Positions 50,883-60,090 of a stretch of DNA of 64,000 nt are shown piece by piece. This DNA is from Picocystis sp. L7. Its lineage: Eukaryota > Chlorophyta > Picocystophyceae > Picocystales > Picocystaceae. Each line of letters opens with the position of its first letter. Within the stretch, counting starts at the first letter, position 1. Under the pieces are notes generated by a model, which worked only from the letters and a program-made list of their open reading frames with translations, was not told the origin of the DNA and made no database searches. The DNA lies in the NCBI GenBank assembly GCA_020975725.1, contig QXJR01000020.1, positions 334,845 to 398,844 of the forward strand, read 5' to 3'. Made by a program: the position numbers and the translations under genes.

Positions 50883-51538
50883 TGTTACAAAGCGTCCGTG
50901 AAGGACGTTGGACACACGGTTTGCTCCTGGAAACTTCGACCCCTCACGAAATGGAGGCGGTTTCTTCTTCTTTGGGGTGGCGCACTTCTCGTTGGCGAGA
51001 GCGGCGTCCGTCCCCTTCTTGGCTCGGTGGTGCCTCCTTCGGCACTTGGAGAGACTTGGAGCGCTGCTTCTCAGGCGCGGAAAGTGCTGATGGCTCGCGA
51101 AAATCCGTGGGAGAGGCGCCGTGGACGTCGTGGGGTCAAGCAAGTTCTCATCCACTACATGCTAGGGAGGTCCCCTTAAGAGCCTCCCCTTGAAGGTTGA
51201 GGGGTTCGTACGTAGCCCTCTCAACTGAATTGCGGCGGCTGATGGTCACGTGTTGCTTACGTCATCCATCGGACGGCCAAGATTCAGTTCCTAAGCCGAC
51301 CGAATCTTCCACACAACATCTCCACCCTTCGTACCCCCTTCTCGAATCTTCGAGGGGATTTGGCCCGGGGGTCGGTCGGTCTGAGTCCGGTTCGCTCGGA
51401 CTATTCCGTCCGACTAACCCGGAGATTAGTCCGGGGCTCACTCGATTGACCGGCCGATTGTCGGGGTCCTGCCCCCCACTGCTCCTGGAACTCTAGGGGC
51501 ATGGCTTCATAGGAGAGCCAGGCCTACCCGGCGTAACA
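50883..51538 (-). repeat. 5' LTR (in element orientation)
   Basis: 656 bp, TGTTAC...GTAACA on +; one visible difference from the other LTR. Expected to contain the element's promoter and R region, whose limits cannot be set by eye. Confidence 0.95.
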
Positions 51539-51543
51539 GGTAC
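51539..51543 (+). repeat. target-site duplication of the retrotransposon, right
   Basis: GGTAC directly after the right LTR, matching 43907-43911. Confidence 0.9.
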
Positions 51544-53246
51544 GAACCGTATCAACCCTCCAAACTTGTGTTGCATAAGGCAGTGGCCTCCTCCTGTGAA
51601 CGAGGCCCGTCATGGTCCGTATGGGTCTAGGCGTATGGGTCCGAACCACTAGGGCTACCCAGCTAGTAAGGGATATGATACTCCATTGGGGTACAGCGGC
51701 CATATCAATCCGGGATCAGAACCAATTTTCCCCGAGGCGTATGGAAGCACGCTCACCTCGATCAGAACGGGTTTCCTATAAGGGGAACCGGGGACTTTGA
51801 TCGAGACAGACCGAAGGGAACCAACCGACCCCGTCCCAATCCACAATTGTGAGGGGTGGGCCCACCCTTGTGCCACTTTTTGGGCGTGTGAGTCCGAGAG
51901 GGTCACGTGCCGCCTCGTGGTCCATTCCGCACGTGCTTGGCCTCCCTCAGCATGATTTTCGATGCTCTTTCCGGTGGTGTGGGTCTCGCGTGCAGGATTC
52001 ACGCCCCTGACATCGAACTCGTGCGGGTTCACTCTCGCGACTTTTGAAACCCAGGCCAATTTGGGCTGTTTGGGACCACAGATGGGAATGCGTCGGAGGA
52101 CGCCCATCACGCCGATTGAGTGCGCTTCTCTTCTCTCGTCCGTGAAACCGCTTCCGTTCTTTCTTTGAGGACTTGTTTCGCCCCCTTCCCGGGCGTGGTT
52201 GGGGAGATGTGATCCAAATCTTCCCTTTGCGCCGGTCAGGCGGACCTTGTTCGAGGTGCATGCCTATTTCGGTCTCTAACATCGCGCACAAGCCGTTTCA
52301 GAGCATGCCAAGGACACCATTCAAAAGAACGCAACCAGATCTATCGAACGAGAGTACTTACAAGTCAATCCAACACGTCATTGCGAAGATACAGAGGTTT
52401 GAAGTCGAACTCGTCGACCGCTAGTAGATGGGACCCCAACGGACCCACGCGCCTGCCCACACGGGAAGGCTCCGAGGCGTGCAGGGAAGATCGTTTCGGG
52501 ACATGTGTCATCGATCGAAAAGATGCACCGTAAAACGCAGAACAACTTGGATCGAAGACTCTGAGCCTGGATCGGCCGTCCCCGGCCAAGGCGGTGGGAA
52601 ACGCAGAAGTACCCCCACAGCCCACCAAAAAAAGTGGCATAGGGGTGGGTAAGAGGGTACAACAAAGGCCTTCCTAGCTGGATTCCCGTTCGAATGCTCC
52701 TGATATTTTGTCCACATCGATAATGAGCTGCTAGTAGTAGTCTGACGGAATTTCGTTTGCAAAGAAGTCGTACATGTGCCTGTAGCCCCTTGGGTGTCGA
52801 CCCTGAAAATGGACCCCGAAACCAGTAAATTGGCCACATAACCTGAATCGACACATACCCACGTAGATCGCAACGTACATCACTTTTGATGCTGTAATTT
52901 TGTAAGCATATTCTTAATCACTGTTTTACACCCTTTGCAAAAAATCAGGGCGTAAAACGGCCAGATCAGCGCTCGAGACCATCAGATTTGTCTGCTGGTG
53001 GGGCTGTCCTACATATTCCATGAGTCCGGCAGGACCAAACATTGGTCTCCACCGACCCATTTTGGCTTGAAATCGTCTCAAACTTTGTATCATTGCTGTA
53101 ATAGATGTTTGTACAAGCTGGACAAAGTTTCACGGCCATGCATGATGTCAATGGGGAATGGCGGAAAGACTGGGTGCTGTGTTATAATATTAGTAAAAAA
53201 TACCCACATCTTGGCTGGATCTAAACATCCCCACTTCTCGTTCCCT
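51544..53246. other. gene-free sequence between retrotransposon and Tc1/mariner remnant
   Basis: No gene was seen. It holds the second copy of the short dispersed repeat (51760-51842, related to 42213-42275). The part from 52870 on is AT-richer and may be the 3' flank of the Tc1/mariner element; no terminal inverted repeat was found. Confidence 0.4.
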
Positions 53247-54152
53247 CTAGTACTTTGTTCGTCCACCCTTGGATTGTATGACCTCCTGAAGTCGACGTGC
53301 CATACTTTCCAAGAGGGCCTTGCCCATATCGGCCTGTGAGAGCTCGAACCAAGCCGCTTTGGCTGCCTCAACGAGCCCCTCAAGGGTGGTAGGCTTCATG
53401 GTGGCCAGCTTCCCATCCAACAAAGCCCATGCATTCTCTATCGGACTGAGATCGGGACTAAGAGGGGGCCAGTCGAGGACCACTCTAACGTTCTCACGCA
53501 AACTCATTTGGCCTAGAACCTCCAATGTGTCCTTGCTTCGATGAGCTCCGTCACCGTCTTGTTGGAACGTCCACTTCCTCTTTTTGAAAATCCGTTTCCC
53601 CTCATGGAAGAGCCAAGGGAGCACGTCTTTTCTATATTCCTCGCTTCCAACACCTTTGGCTCGCCTCTTGGTGCCATCCATGTACCGGCTCTTCCTTCCT
53701 GTGGTGCCCGTGACAAGTAGAAGCCGGGTGAACCCATGCAACGTGATCCCACCATACACTTTGATTCGCGGTGGGTCCTTCGTGTATTCCACGGTGGGGG
53801 AAACCCCACGAGGTACCATGGTGGTGGAAGCTCCTTTATGCTTCGCCACTCCAAGATAGATTTGGTGGGCGTCCGTGAACATCCACCTCGAAAAGTCATC
53901 GCCCAGGTGCTCGAGTGCAAAAGCCAACCTCTTTTCCTTGTGGGAGAACGTCAACCTTTGCACTAGCTTTTGCCTACGGGCTCGGATGCCCACGTCCTTG
54001 GTGATTCGATGGAGGGTTCTCAAGGATATCTTCTTGCCAAATTGGGCGTGCCAAGCGGTTTGGATATCCGCGCAAGAGGTGGGCTGCCCTTTCACGGCCG
54101 CCTCACGGACGAATTTGTCCAACCATGCCTCGTACTCCGTGGCGTAGCCCAC
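53247..54152 (-). pseudogene. Tc1/mariner (IS630-like) transposase, 5'-truncated
   Basis: A 301-codon open frame on - without internal stops but also without an initiating ATG: the frame begins at GTG and continues upstream into tandem repeats. It retains a helix-turn-helix region (about 25-60) and a DDE domain with MFTDAHQIY (Asp 94), FQQDGDGAH (Asp 199) and LSPDLSPIENAW (Glu 239). That spacing gives 39 residues between the second Asp and the Glu, longer than the DD34E of classical Tc1. Family members are about 340-350 aa, so roughly the first 40 residues seem lost, replaced by the 36-bp repeats at 54181. Probably inactive despite an intact catalytic triad. Confidence 0.85.
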
Positions 54153-54180
54153 GCTATGCCTCTCTCTCTTGGGCTTGGGT

Positions 54181-54252
54181 TTAGGTAGAAGTTTTTTGCG
54201 ATGCGATTGGGGGGGTTTAGGTAGAAGTTTTTTGCGATGCGATTGGGGGGGT
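54181..54252 (+). repeat. 36-bp tandem repeat (two copies) with telomere-like words
   Basis: Two copies of a 36-bp unit containing TTAGGTAGAAGTTTTTTGCG and GATTGGGGGG; each is entered through GGGTTTAGG. GTGTAGGGGTTAGGGGTTAG follows directly. Confidence 0.9.
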
Positions 54253-54291
54253 GTAGGGGTTAGGGGTTAGCATTTCCTCTCCAAAACTGTT

Positions 54292-54356
54292 CGAGCTAAG
54301 CTGAGTTGCGCAAAGTAGTTGCTGGAGGTCGAGCTAAGCTGAGTTGCGCAAAGTAG
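54292..54356 (+). repeat. 38-bp-spaced direct repeat
   Basis: CGAGCTAAGCTGAGTTGCGC plus CAAAGTAG occurs twice, starting at 54292 and 54330. Confidence 0.9.
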
Positions 54357-54639
54357 ATGCTTGCCCCCCTTTTTGAAATCGTCCGTGCCCCCCTTTTTTT
54401 CTTCCGCTTCTCGTGGGGCAGCTCCCCCGTCCTTCGTCCGTTCCTTTTTTTTTTTGGGGCGTCGGGGATTCGGGTGGGGGGGCGCGGAACCCGCCATCGC
54501 CCCGGGACCTCGTTCGTGGGCGTCCTTTCGGTCGGGGAGCGGGGTGGGGGCGTCGGCGGGGCCCCTCCATCGCCATCGCGCGTGGGGGCGCATCCCATCC
54601 CGTCGGGCGCGCGCGTGGGGGTGGGGGGGGGAAAGGGGC

Positions 54640-55320
54640 AGGGGGGGAAAGGGGGGTACAGGGGGGTCTGGGGGGTTTGTGTGGGGTTTGAGGGGGCCAG
54701 GGGGGGCCTTCGCGATCGCGAGAGGGACAGGGGGAGAGGCGGTACTGGTAGCGCAACCGAACCAGCGCGCGAACGCGACACCGACAGACGCGGTCCCACG
54801 GACGCGCGCGACGCGCACGCGCCGTCGATCCTCCTCCGTGGGGGGTCGACGCGTGCCTGCGGAGCGTCTCGCGCGCCTGTGGCACCGCGTACGGCCCGTG
54901 CGACGCAGGGCCACGGACGGCCGACGCCACGGAGGTCGGCCCGACCGCGACCGACGAGATCGAAGGGACATAAGGGCGATCGTTTTTCGGGCTTCGAACG
55001 TCGGAATCTCTCCTTTGTAATACAAGAGCGTGTTTCGAAACGAAATTCGATCCCGCCTCGTCCGTTCGACCGGTTTCGGTGGACTCCTGGTCCCTCGTCG
55101 GCGAAACATCCGATGGAGCGACCAGCAGGCATCGCGTACGCTTCGACTGGCGATGCGATGAGCCAAACGAACGCTACCAATGGATTCTACGTGCTCGAAA
55201 ACGGATGGATGCAAAAATTCAGCGTCGTTGGAGCGATCGCGAAAGAATTGGAGGAAGGCTGATGGGTCGTCGACATCCCGCACCAGGCGCGACGAGGGGA
55301 GGACCAGGAGGGACCTCGAG
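54640..55320 (+). repeat. dispersed subtelomeric repeat, copy B
   Basis: Collinear with copy A (41200-41880) and in the same orientation. This copy is more GC- and CpG-rich. Open frames on both strands are composition-driven; no protein domain was found. Confidence 0.85.
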
Positions 55321-55645
55321 TCGGTATCGAAAGCGATCGCAACGGGACAAACGGACCCTGCCACCTTCGTTGGATGGGTCTATAGAGGGACGCACGTTAA
55401 AATTCAGCGCCATCCGAGTCGAAACGACGAAATGGACACCCTGCTGATGGGTCGTCGACATCCCGCACCTGGAGCGACGAAGGGAGGACCAGGAGGGTGT
55501 ACCCTTCGTGCACTTTTAGGTCATCGAAAAGGACGTATGGAGTTTTCCCTTCCCATCCGTATATCGAAGGATGGATGGACGCAAATATGCAACTCCATTG
55601 GAGCAGGTCTGAAAGGATTGGAGAAGGGCTTGTGAGTCGTTGTGC
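55200..55645 (+). repeat. degenerate tandem repeat, period about 186 bp
   Basis: GGATGGATG..., TTGGAG(G/A)A(A/G)GGC and TGATGGGTCGTCGACATCCC recur at 55261, 55446 and (decayed) about 55633, spacings of about 185 and 187. Confidence 0.7.
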
Positions 55646-56038
55646 TCCTTCACTCAAGCAAGAAGAGGTGCCTACGAATCAAAGCATATCGAAATGTTGA
55701 TCGGGCATTTTGATGCGTAGGAGCAAATGATTACAATGCTCTTAATGAGACGTCTAGCTTGTTACCAAATAGTGCATGTAGTTACTTTAGCATCCAAGAA
55801 AGGGTTCTAGCGCACTAGAAAACTTAAGAGTTTTGTAGACGAACCTTTCAAGTGTTCGTTGAGAAGCGAGATTGGTCGTCGCACACAAGATAAATAACGT
55901 TCCTCTCTATTCTGATGCAAATACTACTTACTCCGCCGAGTCACTGCCACAGCACCCCTTGCCTGCAACAACTTCCACAAGCCCACGTTCGTCGGGTATG
56001 GTTACCTCAAGGATGTTCAAGGAATCTTTAACCTTCGG
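55646..56038. other. AT-richer spacer
   Basis: About 0.4 kb without a gene or clear repeat. Confidence 0.4.
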
Positions 56039-56264
56039 GCCCACCCCGTGGGCCTGGCTCTCTCCCTCAGGCCCACCCCGTGGGCCTCGCTCTCTCCCTC
56101 AGCCCCACCCCGTGGGCCTGGCTCTCTCCCTCAGGCCCACCCCGTGGGCCTCGCTCTCTCCCCTCAGGCCCACCCCGTGGGCCTCGCTCTCTCCCCTCAG
56201 GCCCACCCCGTGGGCCTGGCTCTCTCCCTGAGGCCCACCCCGTGGGCCTGGCTCTCTCCCTCAG
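56039..56264 (+). repeat. 32/33-bp minisatellite, seven copies
   Basis: Seven tandem units of GCCCACCCCGTGGGCCTGGC followed by TCTCTCCCTCAG, with single-base variants (C/G at one site, an extra C in two units). Each unit contains the inverted repeat GCCCAC/GTGGGC. Confidence 0.95.
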
Positions 56265-56926
56265 GGGTACCCCAAAATGCCCGTGCCGAAACAGGGATTA
56301 GGGGTCGAATTGGGGTCTGCCCCCACGGGACAAAACTGCCCCCACGGGACACCTTCCCCGTATTTGAGAGGAGCCGTATCGAAGCCCCCGAAACTCGGTA
56401 CGGTAAGAATGTGTAATTCCGACAATAAGACCCGGGATTCCCGTCCCCTGTTCGGCTGCAAAAGTTCGCGGTCCTCCCAAGCTTTGTCCCTCGATTTGGG
56501 TTCAGAAGCAAGGAATCCCGATACTTGGGGCGACTCAGCGGGGACTGTAAAGGAAATGCCTTGGGTAGCAGATTTTACCAGTGGACATCCCGGACAAGTA
56601 TCCATGCCCGCCGAGGACGACATCCGACTTCGGACCAATCACGATGAAGGAATCAAAGGGGGTATTCAGGAGCGCGAATGAGACGAAGACAGAGAGAAAA
56701 AAGGGGGGCATTCCCACTTTCGTGAACCGCTCGGGTACTGCCTGAACGAGCTGTCGGAACAACCCCGACCCCTTCGGACGCACGACCAATTCGTCCAAAA
56801 TCACTCCGACGAGTCTTCTAGGCGCCCACGATGCCTGAATCTACGAACGATAAAGGATCCAAGACGCAATCATCCCGACGCCTGACTGCCAGGGTTTTCA
56901 GCGTTGTCTACCCTCTCCCTCCTGCG
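56265..56926. other. spacer with minisatellite seed and possible retroelement remnant
   Basis: Near 56320-56352, TGCCCCCACGGGACA occurs twice at a 19-base interval, like the units of the large array at 58 kb. On -, 56535-56804 is an open frame with SFIVIGPKSDVVLGGHGYLSG. This weakly recalls the end of a gypsy protease (DVILG.D.L); too weak to call a gene. Confidence 0.3.
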
Positions 56927-57704
56927 CGACCTCCCAGCGGCCAAGGGACCGAGGCGTCGTCGGGCAGCAGGAGGTCCCTTCGCGGCCTCGGAATGGAAGG
57001 AAGGGTCGGGACGAGGCCTCCACCTGTCTCCGGAGGCTTCGAAAGGCCTGTCTGCCGAGTTTCGGATCCATTCTCCTCGAAACGACGCAATTGGAAGGGG
57101 ACCTCCGGGTGGACGACCTCCCAGCGGCCAAGGGACCGAGGCGTCGTCGGGCAACAGGAGGTCCCTTCGCGGCCTCGGAATGGGAGGAAGGGTCGGGACG
57201 AGGCCTCCACCTGTCTCCGGAGGCTTCGAAAGGCCTGTCTGCCGAGTTTCGGATCCATTCTCCTCGAAACGACGCAATTGGAAGGGGTCCTCCGGGTGGA
57301 CGACCTCCCAGCGGCCAAGGGACCGAGGCGTCGTCGGGCAACAGGAGGTCCCTTCGCGGCCTCGGAATGGAAGGAAGGGTCGGGACGAGGCCTCCACCTG
57401 TCTCCGGAGGCTTCGAAAGGCCTGTCTGCCGAGTTTCGGATCCATTCTCCTCGAAACGACGCAATTGGAAGGGGTCCTCCGGGTGGACGACCTCCCAGCG
57501 GCCAAGGGACCGAGGCGTCGTCGGGCAGCAGGAGGTCCCTTCGCGGCCTCGGAATGGGAGGAAGGGTCGGGACGAGGCCTCCACCTGTCTCCGGAGGCTT
57601 CGAAAGGCCTGTCTGCCGAGTTTCGGATCCATTCTCCTCGAAACGACGCAATTGGAAAGGGTCCTCCGGGTGGACGACCTCCCAGCGGCCAAGGGACCGA
57701 GGCG
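56927..57704 (+). repeat. 187-bp satellite, four copies plus a 30-bp partial
   Basis: CGACCTCCCAGCGGCCAAGG starts at 56927, 57114, 57301, 57488 and 57675, exactly 187 bases apart each time. Copies differ by only a few substitutions. Because 187 is not a multiple of three, reading frames rotate between copies, and no stop occurs in several frames of either strand. Long open frames here are therefore a property of the repeat, not evidence of a gene. Confidence 0.97.
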
Positions 57705-58077
57705 ATTGTCACGTGGGCCTGCTAGACATTCACGACCAGTCTGTGCATGATCGAGCCTTCGGGGAAGGGCGGTTGAGTTACATTAACAAGAGAGTAATTC
57801 AACGTATACCACAAATATGAGACGTGGTTAGACAAGATGGTTGAAGGAGTGATCCACGGAAAGTGCCGCTTCCGATGCATGTACCTGGTTTAGAATCTGG
57901 CTGGTCCCTATTCTTCCTGTTTACTCTCAACGCACATCTCTGCTATCTACAAGGGGCGGTATAGTAGATCTTCCCATTCCACGACCAGCCCGAGGAGATC
58001 TTTCGGCTCTAGCCTTTGGGAGAGCCCTGGTATTGAGGACAACTCTCGATCCTTTTCAGAAAATCAGAAAGTCCCCA
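57705..58077. other. unique spacer between two arrays
   Basis: About 0.37 kb of single-copy sequence; nothing recognised. Confidence 0.4.
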
Positions 58078-59800
58078 CGGGACACGACTGCCCCCAGGGA
58101 ACACGGCTGCCCCCAGAGGACACGGCTGCCCCCAGGGGACAGGGTCGACCCCACAGGGACACGGTTGCCCCCAGGGAACATGGTCGAGCCCCAAAGGACA
58201 CAGCTGCCCCCAGGGAACACAGGTGCCCCCAAGGTACACGGCTGCCCCCAGGGGACCCGACTGCCCCCAGGGTACCCGGCTGCCCCCAGGGAACACGGCT
58301 GCCCCCAGGGGACAGGGTCGACCCCCAAAGGACACAACTGCCCCCAGGGAACACGACTGCCCCCAGGGGACAGGATCGACCCCCAGGGAACACAAGTGCC
58401 CCCAGGGGACACAGTTGGCCCCAGGGAACACGGCTGCCCCCAGGGTACACGGCTGCCCCCAGGGTACACGGCTGCCCCCAGGGAACACGGCTGCCCCCAG
58501 GGTACACGGCTGCCCCCAGGGAACACGGCTGCCCCCAGGGTACATGGCTGCCCCCAGGGTACACGGCTGCCCCCAGGGGACAGGGTCGACCCCCAAAGGA
58601 CACGGCTGCCCCCAGGGGACAGGGTCGACCCCCAAAGGACACAGCTGCCCCCGGGGAGCACAACTGCCCCCAGGGGACATGACTGCCCCCAGGGAACACG
58701 GCTGCCCCCAGGGAACACGGCTGCCCCCAGGGGACAGGGTCGACCCCCAAAGGACACAGCTGCCCCCGGGGAGCACAACTGCCCCCAGGGGACATGACTG
58801 CCCACAGGGAACACGGCTGCCCCCAGGGTACACGGCTGCCCCCAGGGGACATGACTGCCCCCAGGGAACACGGCTGCCCCCAGGGTACACGGCTGCCCCC
58901 AGGGGACAGGGTCGACCCCCAAAGGACACAACTGCCCCCAGGGAACACGACTGCCCCCAGGGGACAGGATCGACCCCCAGGGAACACAAGTGCCCCCAGG
59001 GGACACAGTTGCCCCCAGGGAACACGGCTGCCCCCAGGGTACACGGCTGCCCCAAGGGTACACGGCTGCCCCCAGGGAACACGGCTGCCCCCAGGGTACA
59101 CGGCTGCCCCCAGGGGACAGGGTCGACCCCCAAAGGACACGGCTGCCCCCAGGGGACAGGGTCGACCCCCAAAGGACACAACTGCCCCCAGGGAACACGA
59201 CTGCCCCCAGGGTACACGGCTGCCCCCAGGGAACACGGCTGCCCCCAGAGGACACGGCTGCCCCCAGGGAACACGGCTGCCCCCAGAGGACACGGCTGCC
59301 CCCAGGGAACACGGCTGCCCCCAGGGAACACAGCTGCCCCCAGGGAACACGGCTGCCCCCAGGGGACAGGGTCGACCCCCAAAGGACACAGCTGCCCCCG
59401 GGGAGCACAACTGCCCCCAGGGGACATGACTGCCCCCAGGGAACACGGCTGCCCCCAGGGTACACGGCTGCCCCCAGGGGACAGGGTCGACCCCCAAAGG
59501 ACACAACTGCCCCCAGGGAACACGACTGCCCCCAGGGGACAGGATCGACCCCCAGGGAACACAAGTGCCCCCAGGGGACACAGTTGCCCCCAGGGAACAC
59601 GGCTGCCCCCAGGGTACACGGCTGCCCCCAGGGGACAGGATCGACCCCCAGGGAACACAGGTGCCCCCAAGGTACACGGCTGCCCCCAGGGAACACGGCT
59701 GCCCCCAGAGGACACGGCTGCCCCCAGGGGACAGGGTCGACCCCCAAAGGACACAACTGCCCCCAGGGAACACGGCTGCCCCCAGGGGACAGAGGCTCCC
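58078..59800 (+). repeat. 19/20-bp minisatellite array, about 90 units, with higher-order blocks
   Basis: About 1.72 kb of tandem units: type 1, 19 bp (CACGGCTGCCCCCAGGGAA and variants); type 2, 20 bp (CAGGGTCGACCCCCAAAGGA). The block CAGGGTCGACCCCCAAAGGA + CACAGCTGCCCCCGGGGAG + CACAACTGCCCCCAGGGGA + CATGACTGCC recurs near 58620, 58738 and 59367, showing duplication of multi-unit blocks. Frames of up to about 600 codons are open on both strands, encoding 19-residue Pro/Gly periodicities; these follow from the repeat. Confidence 0.97.
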
Positions 59801-60090
59801 CAAGGGAGCACAGCTGCCCCTGGGTACCGTACTGTGGCAGGTCTTTGCATCTATGGGCGTGAGAGAGGAGAAACCCTAGCATCTCAGAATTGTCCACTTT
59901 GGAAACTTGCACCTTCGAAAACGGCCGTGCACGCCCTAACCAATCATTCTTACCAAAGGTACGCAGCTATCGACAAAGGGGGATGCGTTCGAGGTAGCAA
60001 GAAGAGTATGCGCTGTAGATAGAAGCTAACTTTCCTTCCACGCTAGTTTCGACCCCTTTTTTTTCAGCTCACTTTCAAATCGTGATCAGA
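59801..60090. promoter_or_regulatory. upstream region of the telomere-proximal gene
   Basis: About 0.29 kb. It contains one telo-box-like AAACCCTAG (59870-59880) and a TTTTTTTTCAG stretch ending about 60067, which could be a splice acceptor for an unseen 5' exon. Confidence 0.4.

Larger units (their letters stand above)
43912..51538 (-). mobile_element. Ty3/gypsy LTR retrotransposon encoding a cytosine DNA methyltransferase
   Basis: A complete 7,627-bp element in - orientation: two 656-bp LTRs bounded by TGTTAC/GTAACA, a 5-bp GGTAC target duplication, gag, then pol in the -1 frame. Pol domain order is protease-like, reverse transcriptase, RNase H, cytosine methyltransferase, integrase, GPY/F-like region and a Tudor-like tail. 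Integrase after RNase H places it in Ty3/gypsy rather than Ty1/copia. LTRs differ at one position that I could find, so insertion was recent. The purine-rich segment 44568-44581 (GGGAGCCAGGAGAG on -) abuts the 3' LTR and is the likely polypurine tract. The sequence next to the 5' LTR (CTGTCGAAGCTTGAGC) does not begin with TGG, so the primer is not an ordinary tRNA 3' end. Confidence 0.96.

Noticed and set aside
54357-55262. 301-codon + frame and 365-codon - frame over dispersed repeat copy B
   Set aside because: G-run and Arg/Pro-driven frames, present on both strands and not kept open in the related copy A.
56870-57820. Several 220-330 codon frames on both strands over the 187-bp satellite
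   Set aside because: All derive from a stop-free tandem repeat whose period is not a multiple of three.
58056-59912. Frames of about 600 codons on both strands across the 58-60 kb array, encoding Pro/Gly repeats
   Set aside because: The array has 19/20-bp units lacking stops in most frames; open frames on both strands at once are a by-product of the repeat.
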